Shown piece by piece: positions 1 to 8,410 of a stretch of 64,000 nt of DNA (its first letter is position 1; the number at the start of each line of letters is the position of its first letter). The stretch lies in NCBI GenBank assembly GCA_024234735.1, contig JACKNV010000001.1, forward strand, positions 744,001-808,000, read 5' to 3'. This DNA is from Pseudomonadales bacterium. GTDB taxonomy: Bacteria > Pseudomonadota > Gammaproteobacteria > Pseudomonadales > Halieaceae. Under the pieces are notes generated by a model. That model searched no databases. It was not told where the DNA came from and worked only from the letters and a program-made list of their open reading frames with translations. The position numbers were made by a program, and so were the translations under genes.

Positions 1-9
1 AATGCAACC

Positions 10-387
10 ATGAAATACCTGCTGTTTATCGCCCTGGGGGGCGCGTCGGGCGCCGTCTCGCGCTATCTGCTATCGACCTGGGCTCACAGCTTGTGGGAGG
101 GTACGTACCCCGTGGGCACGCTACTGGTCAACGCTCTGGGTTCTTTCGGTATCGGTATCGTCTATGTGCTGCTGGTGGAAAAAGAACTTATCCACCAGGA
201 CTGGCGTGGCGTGCTGATGGTGGGATTTCTGGGAGCGTTCACGACATTTTCGACTTTTTCGCTGGAGACCATCGGCCTGCTGGAAAGCGGCCAGGTAGCG
301 CATGCACTGGGTTACATGCTGCTCAGCGCGCTACTGTGCGTGGCGCTGGCGGGCACGGCCATGCAGCTCACCCGCGCACTGGTCTAG
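10..387 (+). CDS. crcB: Fluoride ion channel CrcB
   Basis: This 125-residue inner-membrane protein belongs to the CrcB/Fluc family, which forms dual-topology dimeric channels that export fluoride. Four hydrophobic segments are visible. Family signatures are present: GGASGAVSRY near the N-terminus, the NALGSF segment, and GFLGAFTTFSTFS, the phenylalanine-rich pore motif. Length matches the family (about 125). The start is the ATG at 10; the upstream region is cut by the window edge, so the ribosome site and any fluoride riboswitch cannot be judged. serS follows after 40 bases on the same strand and may be co-transcribed. Confidence 0.95.
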   Translation: MKYLLFIALGGASGAVSRYLLSTWAHSLWEGTYPVGTLLVNALGSFGIGIVYVLLVEKELIHQDWRGVLMVGFLGAFTTFSTFSLETIGLLESGQVAHALGYMLLSALLCVALAGTAMQLTRALV

Positions 388-427
388 CCACCGCGGCGCG
401 TTGACATCGGATACAGGATCATCAGAC

Positions 428-1729
428 ATGTTGGACATCAAGGCAGTGCGACAGGACCCGGAAGGTGTCGCGGCAGCACTGGAAAAACGCGGATTCAGCT
501 TTGACATCGGCGCCTTCAGGGCGCTGGATGCGCGACGTAAACAGGCGGATATCGACAGCCAGGAGTTGCTCGCCCAGCGCAAGAGTGTTTCCAAGAAAAT
601 CGGCCAGCTGGTGGGGCAGGGCATACCTGTGGAGGAGGCCAAGGCGCAGGTAAACGAGACCCTGGACAAAATCGCTGCGCAGATCGATGCCCTGACCGAG
701 CAGGCCAGACAGGCGCAGGGCGAACTGGACGAGCTGTTGCTGGAGCTGCCCAATATTCCCGACGTCAGTGTGCCAGATGGCAGCAGCGAGAATGACAACG
801 TCGAGCTCAGCCGCTGGGGCAAGCCGCGTGTATTCGATTTTCCGATAAAAGACCACGTCGAGCTGGGCGAGGCCCTGGGAATGTTCGACACCGATACAGC
901 CGGAAAGATCACCGGCTCGCGGTTTACCGTGATGTACGGAGAGCTGGCCCGCCTGCATCGGGCGTTGATCCAGTTCATGCTGAACCTGCATACCGGCGAA
1001 CATGGCTATCGGGAAATCTACGTGCCCTATATCGTCAATCGCGACTCGCTGCGCGGTACCGGGCAGCTTCCCAAGTTCGAAGAAGACCTGTTCAGGCTGC
1101 AGGGCGACCAGGGTTATTACCTCATTCCCACCGCGGAAGTGCCGGTCACCAATGTCGCCCGGGAGCGCATTTTCGAAGATGCCGAACTGGGCAGCGAGGG
1201 GATCAGGTTCGCCTGCCACACGCCCTGTTTTCGCAGCGAGGCGGGCAGCTACGGCCGCGACACCCGCGGCATGATCCGCCAGCACCAGTTCGAGAAGGTG
1301 GAACTCGTGCAGCTGGTTCGTCCAGCGCAGTCCGATGAAGCCCTGGAGCAATTGACGGGGCACGCCGAGCGTGTCCTGCAGTTGCTGGAGCTCCCTTACC
1401 GCAAGGTGGTGCTATGCGGCGGTGACATCGGTTTCAGCGCGCGCAAGACCTATGACCTGGAAGTGTGGCTGCCCGCCCAGGACACCTATCGGGAGATTTC
1501 TTCCTGCAGTAATTTCGGCGACTTCCAGGCGCGGCGCATGCAGGCCCGCTGGCGCAACACCAGTGGCAAGCCCGAACTGCTGCATACCCTCAATGGCTCC
1601 GGGCTGGCGGTGGGCCGCACCCTGGTCGCCATCCTGGAAAACTACCAGCAGGCCGACGGCAGCATTGCCGTGCCCGAGGTGTTGCAGCCCCTGCTGGGCA
1701 GCGCCAGCCTGCAGCGGCCGCGGGAGTAG
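428..1729 (+). CDS. serS: Seryl-tRNA synthetase
   Basis: This 433-residue class II aminoacyl-tRNA synthetase charges tRNA-Ser and, in the family, tRNA-Sec. The N-terminal ~110 residues form the charged helical hairpin typical of SerRS, followed by the catalytic core with TGQLPKFEEDLF, LIPTAEVPVTN, the FRSEAGSYGRDTRGMIRQHQF motif-2 region split over residues ~265-290, SSCSNFGDFQARR, and the motif-3 segment LNGSGLAVGRTL. The ATG at 428 gives the usual MLDIKAVRQDP N-terminus; an in-frame extension upstream is not supported. It ends two bases before the cysG GTG, so the two are probably one transcript. Confidence 0.98.
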   Translation: MLDIKAVRQDPEGVAAALEKRGFSFDIGAFRALDARRKQADIDSQELLAQRKSVSKKIGQLVGQGIPVEEAKAQVNETLDKIAAQIDALTEQARQAQGELDELLLELPNIPDVSVPDGSSENDNVELSRWGKPRVFDFPIKDHVELGEALGMFDTDTAGKITGSRFTVMYGELARLHRALIQFMLNLHTGEHGYREIYVPYIVNRDSLRGTGQLPKFEEDLFRLQGDQGYYLIPTAEVPVTNVARERIFEDAELGSEGIRFACHTPCFRSEAGSYGRDTRGMIRQHQFEKVELVQLVRPAQSDEALEQLTGHAERVLQLLELPYRKVVLCGGDIGFSARKTYDLEVWLPAQDTYREISSCSNFGDFQARRMQARWRNTSGKPELLHTLNGSGLAVGRTLVAILENYQQADGSIAVPEVLQPLLGSASLQRPRE

Positions 1730-1730
1730 C

Positions 1731-3119
1731 GTGGATTTCCTGCCCCTGGGGTTGAAACTGAGCGACGCCAGGGTCCTGCTGGTAGGTGGAGGCCAGGTCG
1801 CCACCCGCAAGGCGCGCCTGCTCGCCAGGGCGGGCGCCCGGCTGGCCGTGCTCGCTCCGGATATACAGCCTGAACTGGCGGCGCTGCTGGCACAGACAGG
1901 GGGTGACTGGGAGCAGGGTGAATACCACAGCGCAGGTATCGGCGAAGCGGTGCTGGTGGTCGCCGCCACGCCCCATCGGGCTGTCAACGAGCAGGTATCC
2001 GCCGATGCCCGGGCCCGCCGCATAGCGGTGAACGTGGTCGATGCCCCGGAGCTGTGTACCGTGGTGTTTCCCGCCATCGTCGACCGTTCGCCCCTCACCA
2101 TCGCCATTTCCAGTGGCGGTAACAGTCCGGTGCTGGTACGCGCGCTGCGCCGCCGCCTGGAGGCGATGCTGCCAGCTGCCTACGGGCGGCTTGCGCGATT
2201 CGCGGGGCGCCTGCGCGAACCGGTGCGCATGGCTATTCCCGAGGCGACCCCCCGTCGCCTGTTCTGGGAGCAGGCCATGGACGGCGCGGTGGCGGAACTG
2301 GTGCTGGCGGGCGGGGAGACTCGCGCCGAGGAACTGGTGCGCGGGCAGCTGGCGGATGTCGGCCACCTGCACCGCGGCGAGGTCTACCTGCTGGGCGCCG
2401 GCCCCGGCGATCCCGACCTGCTGACCTTCAAGGCCTTGCGCCTGCTGCAGAGCGCGGACGTGGTGCTGTACGACCGCCTGGTCGCGCCGGCCATCGTGGA
2501 CCTGGCACGGCGCGACGCCGAGCGCATTTACGTGGGCAAGTCCCGCGCGGATCACGCCCTGCCCCAGGGCCAGATCAACACCCTGTTGCTGACCCTGGCG
2601 CAACAGGGCAAGCGGGTTGTACGCCTGAAAGGAGGCGACCCTTTCATCTTTGGGCGGGGTGGGGAAGAAATCGAACTGCTGGCGCAGCATCGCATTCCTT
2701 TCCAGGTCATTCCCGGCATCACCGCGGCCAGTGCGGCAGCCTGCTATGCAGGCATACCGCTGACCCATCGCGACCACGCCCAGAGCGTGCGTTTCGTGGC
2801 CGGCCACCTCAGAGATGGCAGCCTGGACCACGATTGGACGCAGTTCCTGTCAGAGCAGGAAACCCTGGTGTTCTACATGGCGCTGGTGGGTCTGCCTGTC
2901 ATATGCGAAGAGTTGCAACGGCACGGGCGCAGCGCGGATACACCCGTCGCCCTGGTGGAGCGCGCCACTACCGAGCAACAGCGGGTGATCACCGGTACCC
3001 TGGGTACCATGGCCGGGATAATCGGTCGCCATCAACCCCAGCCGCCGACCCTGGTGATCATCGGCTCGGTGGTACGCCTGCATGAGCGACTGGCGTGGTT
3101 CGGGGAGGCGCCCGACTGA
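1731..3119 (+). CDS. cysG: Siroheme synthase (fused methyltransferase/dehydrogenase/ferrochelatase)
   Basis: This 462-residue trifunctional enzyme makes siroheme from uroporphyrinogen III. The N-terminal CysG-B half begins FLPLGLKLSDARVLLVGGGQVATRKARLL, a Rossmann NAD site, and carries ISSGGNSPVLVR, the region of the regulatory serine in the family. The C-terminal CysG-A half starts near residue 215 with VYLLGAGPGDPDLLTFKALR and contains GGDPFIFGRGGEE and VIPGITAASAAACYAGIPLTHRD, all SUMT signatures. The GTG at 1731 is the only start close to the serS stop that keeps the full Rossmann fold. Siroheme is the cofactor of the sulfite reductase at 47608. Confidence 0.97.
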   Translation: MDFLPLGLKLSDARVLLVGGGQVATRKARLLARAGARLAVLAPDIQPELAALLAQTGGDWEQGEYHSAGIGEAVLVVAATPHRAVNEQVSADARARRIAVNVVDAPELCTVVFPAIVDRSPLTIAISSGGNSPVLVRALRRRLEAMLPAAYGRLARFAGRLREPVRMAIPEATPRRLFWEQAMDGAVAELVLAGGETRAEELVRGQLADVGHLHRGEVYLLGAGPGDPDLLTFKALRLLQSADVVLYDRLVAPAIVDLARRDAERIYVGKSRADHALPQGQINTLLLTLAQQGKRVVRLKGGDPFIFGRGGEEIELLAQHRIPFQVIPGITAASAAACYAGIPLTHRDHAQSVRFVAGHLRDGSLDHDWTQFLSEQETLVFYMALVGLPVICEELQRHGRSADTPVALVERATTEQQRVITGTLGTMAGIIGRHQPQPPTLVIIGSVVRLHERLAWFGEAPD

Positions 3120-3134
3120 AAACCCGCGAAGACC

Positions 3135-3152
3135 GGGCGCCGCCGGGCGCCC
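3135..3152. terminator. GC-rich hairpin between convergent cysG and prc
   Basis: A 7-bp perfect stem (GGGCGCC, loop GCCG, GGCGCCC) lies in the 46-base gap between the two convergent stop codons. There is no T-run on either side, so it may be a weak or factor-assisted bidirectional terminator, or an mRNA 3'-end stabiliser. Confidence 0.4.
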
Positions 3153-3165
3153 GCACCCGGCGGGA

Positions 3166-5295
3166 TTACTTGCTGGCCGCCGCCGGGGTGTTAACTGCAA
3201 AGGAATGCCGGGTCATTACCAGCATGTCTGCGAGGATGTTGCCGGCCTCGGTGAGCAGGACGTCGTCCTGGTCCTCGTCGGCATCGTCGACGCTGATTTC
3301 GTCCCCGTCTGCCTCGGCAAGACCATCGCCGTCGAGATCGTGCTCGTCGTCTTCCAGGGAGTCCAACAGGGGTTTGCCCAGTGCCTTGCGGCGCTTGTTC
3401 TCGATCAGCAGGGCCTTTTGTTCCTGGCTTTCGCGCAGGGCGATGCGAGCCGCTTCGTTGAGGGGCAGTTCAGTGATTTCCCGCGTCTGGCGGGCCAGCT
3501 CGACCTGATCCTCGAGATAGACAAAATCGGGGTTGCCGGCACTGCGTTCGACGAAACGCGCCGTGACCCGGGGAACGACACTGGACAGGTCGTTGTAGCG
3601 CTGGTGACGCACCGGATTGATCTGGTCCCAGTTGAGCGCGTGGTCCAGTGAGCTCTCGCCGATCTCGTCGTGGTCGTACAGGGCCGGGAACGTCACGTCC
3701 GGCACCACGCCGCGGTGTTGGGTGCTTTCACCGGAAATGCGATAGAACTTGCTTTCGGTGATCTTCAGCTGGCCCTCGGTGAGCGGGATCAGGGTTTGCA
3801 CCGTGCCCTTGCCGAAGGAGCGGTCACCGACGATGATGCCCCGCTGGTAATCCTGTATTGCCCCGGCGAAAATTTCCGATGCCGATGCGCTCAGGCGGTT
3901 GATCAGCACCACCAGGGGGCCGTCATAGTAGGTGCTGCGCAGGCGCTTGCCATCGCGCCAGACACGACGCGAAGAGTGGCGGATCTGCACCGTGGGACCA
4001 TACTCGATGAACAGCCCGGTGAGCTCATTGGCTTCCTGCAGGGAGCCGCCGCCATTGTTGCGCAGGTCCACCACGATGCCCTCGACACCCTCGGCCTGCA
4101 ATTCATCCAGCAGCTTCTTCACGTCGCGGGTCGTGCTCTTGTAGTCCTTGTCGCCCCGGCGCATGGCCTCGAAATCGATATAGAAGGCGGGTAGTTCGAT
4201 CACTCCTACCTTGACGTTGTCGCCCCCAGCGGGTATTTCCAGAATTTTCTTCTGGGCTGCCTGCTCCTCCAGCTTGACGGTATTGCGGACAATGGTGACC
4301 ACTTTGTGCTCGTCGGTCTTGGAGCTGGCGGGAATGATTTCCAGGCGCACCGTCGAATCCTTGGGGCCGCGAATCAGTTCCACCACTTCATCCAGGCGCC
4401 AGCCGATGACATCCTGCAGCTCGCCGTCCGCGCCCTGGCCGACAGCGACGATACGGTCGGAGGGTTGCAGCTCGCCCTGCTTGTCCGCGGGGCCCTTGGC
4501 AACCAGCCTGGCCACCTTGGTGTATTCGTCTTCCTGCTGCAGAACGGCGCCGATGCCTTCCAGCGACAGACTCATGTTGATATTGAAGTTTTCCGAGCGG
4601 CGCGGCGACAGGTAGTTGGTGTGCGGGTCGTACAGCTCGGTCAGTGAATTGGCGTAAATCTGGAACACGTCCTGGTTGTTGTACTGCCTGATCCGCTTGA
4701 GTTGGCTCGAATAACGTTTCTCCAGGGTCGGCGCGATTTCGTCGGCGGGCTTGTCCGCCAGTTTCAGGCTCAGCACCTCGTTCTTGAGCCGCTTGCGCCA
4801 GCGGTCGTCCAGCTCCTGCTGGCTGGCGGCCCAGTCCCAGTCATCGACTTCCAGGGGTATCGTCTCATCGACGCTGAAGTCCATGGTCGCCACCAGGTCG
4901 GGCAGCCTGGTCACCACCTGGTCTAGGCGCTCTTCCAGGTGCTGCTGGAAGCGATTGAAAATCGCGAAGCCGGCTTCCAGGTTGCCCTCATGCAGCTGAT
5001 CGTCCATGGCATTGCGGTATTGCTCGAACTCGGCGATATCTGCGGAGACAAAGAACATCTTGGCACCGTCCAGGCTGTCGATATAGCTGTCCAGGTGGGA
5101 GGAGGACATGGCGTCGTCGTAGCGGTGCTTGGCGTAGTGGCGCTGCTCGAGTTGCTCGATCATCTCCACCATGGTCTCCCGCTGGCTGGCGCTTGGCTCG
5201 ATCAGTGCCCAGCTGGGCAGGGCCAGGGAAGTCAGGAGGAGGGCACAGAGCCCCGCTGCGGTGAAACGGGGTCGACAACAAGTGGAAAGCTTCAA
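3166..5295 (-). CDS. prc: Periplasmic tail-specific protease (Prc/Tsp, S41 family)
   Basis: This 709-residue protease degrades or processes periplasmic proteins with nonpolar C-termini; family targets include lipoproteins and cell-wall hydrolases. A signal peptide covers about residues 1-30 (hydrophobic run ending SLALPSWA). Then come the Prc N-terminal domain, a PDZ domain (about 240-330, GIGAVLQQEDEYTKV), the S41 catalytic domain with the Ser in SASASEIFAGA (about 470) and the Lys in FGKGTVQT (about 493), and a C-terminal DUF3340-type region. The start is a TTG at 5295; it is chosen because it gives a complete signal peptide. The acidic EDDEHDLDGDG tail near the C-terminus is unusual but compatible. 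Confidence 0.96.
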   Translation of the reverse strand: MKLSTCCRPRFTAAGLCALLLTSLALPSWALIEPSASQRETMVEMIEQLEQRHYAKHRYDDAMSSSHLDSYIDSLDGAKMFFVSADIAEFEQYRNAMDDQLHEGNLEAGFAIFNRFQQHLEERLDQVVTRLPDLVATMDFSVDETIPLEVDDWDWAASQQELDDRWRKRLKNEVLSLKLADKPADEIAPTLEKRYSSQLKRIRQYNNQDVFQIYANSLTELYDPHTNYLSPRRSENFNINMSLSLEGIGAVLQQEDEYTKVARLVAKGPADKQGELQPSDRIVAVGQGADGELQDVIGWRLDEVVELIRGPKDSTVRLEIIPASSKTDEHKVVTIVRNTVKLEEQAAQKKILEIPAGGDNVKVGVIELPAFYIDFEAMRRGDKDYKSTTRDVKKLLDELQAEGVEGIVVDLRNNGGGSLQEANELTGLFIEYGPTVQIRHSSRRVWRDGKRLRSTYYDGPLVVLINRLSASASEIFAGAIQDYQRGIIVGDRSFGKGTVQTLIPLTEGQLKITESKFYRISGESTQHRGVVPDVTFPALYDHDEIGESSLDHALNWDQINPVRHQRYNDLSSVVPRVTARFVERSAGNPDFVYLEDQVELARQTREITELPLNEAARIALRESQEQKALLIENKRRKALGKPLLDSLEDDEHDLDGDGLAEADGDEISVDDADEDQDDVLLTEAGNILADMLVMTRHSFAVNTPAAASK

Positions 5296-5428
5296 AATCG
5301 CGATACCTGAAAATATTATCTGGTGGCTAAGTGTACCCTCGGGGGCCAGGCGGTTAAACAGCCTCTTTATAGATATGTTCAGATGGCAAAAGTTCCCTGT
5401 TCCGGAGGGGTGTCGACGAGTGGCGCCA

Positions 5429-5492
5429 CATATTAATTAAATACATTAAATATATTTAATAACATACTAATATTATTATATAAAACTAATGT
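5429..5492. other. AT-rich island between acetyl-CoA hydrolase and prc
   Basis: About 64 bases are almost pure A/T in an otherwise GC-rich region, beginning at the 3' end of the CoA-hydrolase gene. It contains a perfect 14-bp palindrome, TTAAATATATTTAA, at 5447-5460. It sits 130 bases or more upstream of prc. Candidate roles are a nucleoid-protein (MvaT/H-NS-like) site, an UP-like element or a transcription end; nothing in the sequence decides. Confidence 0.45.
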
Positions 5493-6766
5493 CTCTTGAA
5501 TACTTCGAAGGCTTCCCGCTCCAGTTGTTCCTGGTGATCCGGGTGGGCCACGGCGATCAGTGCCGAGGCGCGTTGGCGCAGGTTCTTGCCGTACAGGTAG
5601 GCAACGCCGTATTCGGTGACCACGTAGTGCACATGGGCGCGACTGGTGGTCACGCTGGCGCCGGGCTTGAGCCTGGCGACGATTTTCGATTCGCCATGGC
5701 TGGTGAGTGAATTCAGGGCGATGATCGGCTTGCCTCCCTCCGACAGGGCGGCTCCGCGAATGAAATCCACCTGGCCGCCCACCCCGGAGTACTGGGTGCT
5801 GCCCAGGGAATCGGCACATACCTGGCCGGTGATGTCGACTTCCAGGGCGCTGTTGATTGCCGTGACCTTGGGATTGGTGCGGATGATGGAGGTATCGTTG
5901 ACGTAGGAGATGTCGCGCATTTCGATCATGGGGTTGTCATCGAGAAAATCGTACAGCTCGCGCGAGCCCATGCAGAAGCCCGAGACCAGCTTGCCGGTCT
6001 GCTTGAACTTCTTTTTACCGGTCAGGGCACCGCAGCGCATCAGTTCCATGGCGCCGTCGGAGAACATTTCGGTGTGCATTCCCAGGTCGCGGTGGCCTTT
6101 GAGGGCACGCAGCGCGGCATCGGGTATGCCGCCGATGCCGGTCTGCAGGGTCGCTCCATCCTCCACCAGGTTGGCGATGTATTCGCCTATGCGCAGTTCA
6201 ACCGGTGTCAGGACCGGTGGTTTCAACTCGAAAATGGGATCGTCGCAGCGCACCAGGGCATCGATGGCCGAGACATGGATGATACCGTTGCCGTGCACGC
6301 GCGGCATGTTCTCGTTTACCTGTGCAATCACGTGCCTGGCCGTCTCTATTGCGGCATTGGTGATATCAACCGATACGCCCACGGAGCAATAGCCGTGCTT
6401 GTCGGGCGGGCTGACCTGCACCATGGCCACGTCCAGCGGCATGATGCCCGAGCGGAACAAGTTGGGAATCTCGCTGAGAAAAATGGGCACGTAGCTGGCC
6501 ATGCCGTTGGCCACCGCCGCCCGGGTATTGGCCCCCACGAAAAAGGTGTTGAGGTGGAATACACCATCGAAGCATGGGTCGAGGTAGGGCGCGGTACCCT
6601 CGGTGTGGATGCTCACCAGTTCCACCGAGCTGAGTTCATGGCCACGTGCGGTCATCGCGTCAACCAGTCGCTGCGGCGTCGCCGCCGCGCTGTGCAGGAA
6701 CACCCGCTCCCCGGACTGGATATTGCGTACCGCCTCTTCGGCGGTGACGTAGTTAAGACTGCTCAT
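5486..6766 (-). CDS. Acetyl-CoA hydrolase/CoA-transferase family protein
   Basis: This 426-residue protein belongs to the class I CoA-transferase family that includes acetyl-CoA hydrolase and 4-hydroxybutyrate CoA-transferase. Two related alpha/beta domains are visible. The motif LQTGIGGIPDAAL followed by LGMHTEMFSDGAMEL (residues ~215-245) carries the glutamate expected to form the enzyme-CoA thioester, and GGQVDFIRGA marks the C-terminal domain. Start is ATG at 6766 (MSSLNYVTAEEA). It probably moves CoA between short-chain acids such as acetate, butyrate or propionate; the exact acceptor cannot be read from sequence. It stands alone, 84 bases downstream of the VOC gene. Confidence 0.9.
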   Translation of the reverse strand: MSSLNYVTAEEAVRNIQSGERVFLHSAAATPQRLVDAMTARGHELSSVELVSIHTEGTAPYLDPCFDGVFHLNTFFVGANTRAAVANGMASYVPIFLSEIPNLFRSGIMPLDVAMVQVSPPDKHGYCSVGVSVDITNAAIETARHVIAQVNENMPRVHGNGIIHVSAIDALVRCDDPIFELKPPVLTPVELRIGEYIANLVEDGATLQTGIGGIPDAALRALKGHRDLGMHTEMFSDGAMELMRCGALTGKKKFKQTGKLVSGFCMGSRELYDFLDDNPMIEMRDISYVNDTSIIRTNPKVTAINSALEVDITGQVCADSLGSTQYSGVGGQVDFIRGAALSEGGKPIIALNSLTSHGESKIVARLKPGASVTTSRAHVHYVVTEYGVAYLYGKNLRQRASALIAVAHPDHQEQLEREAFEVFKRH

Positions 6767-6850
6767 GCTCGAATTACCTCGTAAAACCGTGTTCGGAAAA
6801 AAATTGCCAGTCTAGTCGTTTGCTGTGACAGTTGTAAGTCAGTCGTACGT

Positions 6851-7261
6851 TCAGCCCTTGAGTTCAACCGTGTTGCCCTCAGGATCGCGCAGGTAGATCG
6901 ACGGCCCCATACCCGCAGAGCCGTAGCGGGTCGCAGGCTCGTCGAAATCGACCCGGTGGCTGCGCAGGTGGGCCTGCAGCGCGTCGGCATCCCAGGGCTT
7001 TACCTGCAGGCATAAGTGGTCCATGTTGGGCGCCCCCTGATCCGGGGGCGCGCCTCCCTCCCTGCCCAGCGGGCCCTGTACATCCAGCAGGTCGATCAGG
7101 GAGCGCCCCGCACGCAGTTGCGCCAGGCCGAGTTCCCCCGGGCCACGCTCCAGTCGACAGCCCAGTACCTCGCGGTAAAACGCCAGCATGACGGGTAAAT
7201 CCCTTGCGCGGATAACAACGTGGTCGATATGAATGACGTTGATGGGGTTGGCCTTGATCAT
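6851..7261 (-). CDS. VOC (glyoxalase/bleomycin resistance) family protein
   Basis: This 136-residue single-domain protein has the vicinal-oxygen-chelate fold. HIDHVVIRARDLPVMLAFYREVLG opens the first beta-alpha-beta-beta-beta unit and NMDHLCLQV the second; RDPEGNTVELKG supplies the C-terminal glutamate. The His, His and Glu metal ligands therefore appear present. Start at 7261 has an AGGAGACC ribosome site seven bases upstream and is preferred over an upstream in-frame codon. The substrate is unknown. It is divergent from the nitronate monooxygenase-like gene, with a perfect palindrome between them. Confidence 0.88.
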   Translation of the reverse strand: MIKANPINVIHIDHVVIRARDLPVMLAFYREVLGCRLERGPGELGLAQLRAGRSLIDLLDVQGPLGREGGAPPDQGAPNMDHLCLQVKPWDADALQAHLRSHRVDFDEPATRYGSAGMGPSIYLRDPEGNTVELKG

Positions 7262-7326
7262 GTCGGTCTCCTGGCTTGTCGGGGCCACGGCCCCTCATGG
7301 CATGGCGGCATGGACAATCGAGTTGT

Positions 7327-7345
7327 GTGGCATATAGTATGCCAC
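7327..7345. promoter_or_regulatory. Perfect 8-3-8 palindrome in divergent intergenic region
   Basis: GTGGCATA-TAG-TATGCCAC is a perfect inverted repeat in the 141-base gap between the divergent VOC gene and the nitronate monooxygenase-like gene. It is shaped like an operator for a dimeric regulator, but no regulator gene is adjacent, so the factor is unknown. Confidence 0.5.
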
Positions 7346-7402
7346 CGCGAACTGCGCAAGCATGACTTATCGACTCACTATGGAACAGGGAGCCAGCTAT
7401 AG

Positions 7403-8374
7403 ATGAAAACCAGAATTACTGAATTACTTGGCATCGAAACACCGATCATTTGCGGGGGCATGATGCGGGTCGGCACCGCGGAACTGGCGGCCGCGGCCTC
7501 CAACGCCGGTGCCCTGGGAGTGATGACGGCGCTGACCCAGCCAACTCCCGAGGCGCTGCGGGCAGAGATCGAGAAGTGCCGCTCTCTCACAGACAAGCCA
7601 TTTGGCGTCAATCTCACGGTAGGCGTGGTGGCGACCGAAATCAACTACGACGACTACGTGGATGCCATCCTGGGCAGTGGCGTGAAAATCATAGAGACCG
7701 CCGGCCGCAGTCCGGAACCCTTCATGGAGCGCTTCAAGGCGGCCGGTGCAAAGGTCATACACAAGTGCGTGGCCGTTCGCCACGCCCTTTCCGCGGAGCG
7801 CATCGGCGTTGACGTGGTCAGCATCGACGGTTTCGAGTGCGCCGGCCACCCGGGTGAGCAGGACATAGGCGGCCTGGTGTTGTTCCCGGCAGCCGCCCAG
7901 GCGCTGAAAATCCCGGTGGTGGCCTCCGGCGGCATCGCCGACGGCCGCGGCCTGGTAGCGGCCCTGGCACTGGGTTGCGAGGGCATTAACATGGGGTCGC
8001 GCTTCCTGGTCACCAAGGAAGCACCCATTCACGAGGGTATCAAGCAGAAGATCGTCGAAATGGACGAAACCCAGACCAAACTGATTTTCCGCAGCTACCG
8101 CAATACCGCCCGGGTTTACAAGAACAGCATCGCCGAACAGGTTGCCCAGATCGAGGCGGCCGGTGGCGAGTTCGGCGAGGTACACCACCTGGTATCGGGC
8201 AAGAACCAGGAAAAGGCCTGGTCCACCGGCGATATCGAGGCGGGTATGGTCACTGTGGGCATGTCGGGCGGATTGATCAACGATATCCCCACCTGCGAGG
8301 AACTGGTGCGCAATATCGTGGGCGACGCCGAGCGCATCATCAATGAGCGCCTGGCCGGGATAACCAGGGGCTAG
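7403..8374 (+). CDS. Nitronate monooxygenase / 2-nitropropane dioxygenase-like flavoenzyme
   Basis: This 323-residue TIM-barrel protein belongs to the NMO/FabK-like FMN family. The N-terminus (TPIICGGMMRVGTAELAAAASNAGALG) is the family's FMN-proximal segment. The central GFECAGHPGEQDIG matches the class with a conserved histidine, and VVASGGIADGRGLVAALALGCEGINMGSRFL is the phosphate-binding end of the barrel. Start is ATG at 7403. Members oxidise alkyl nitronates, but many bacterial relatives act in unknown lipid or degradation pathways, so the substrate is left open. It lies divergent from the VOC gene. Confidence 0.85.
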   Translation: MKTRITELLGIETPIICGGMMRVGTAELAAAASNAGALGVMTALTQPTPEALRAEIEKCRSLTDKPFGVNLTVGVVATEINYDDYVDAILGSGVKIIETAGRSPEPFMERFKAAGAKVIHKCVAVRHALSAERIGVDVVSIDGFECAGHPGEQDIGGLVLFPAAAQALKIPVVASGGIADGRGLVAALALGCEGINMGSRFLVTKEAPIHEGIKQKIVEMDETQTKLIFRSYRNTARVYKNSIAEQVAQIEAAGGEFGEVHHLVSGKNQEKAWSTGDIEAGMVTVGMSGGLINDIPTCEELVRNIVGDAERIINERLAGITRG

Positions 8375-8410
8375 TAGCCGTCCATCGGGGGCGCAGGCGC
8401 GCTGATAGCG

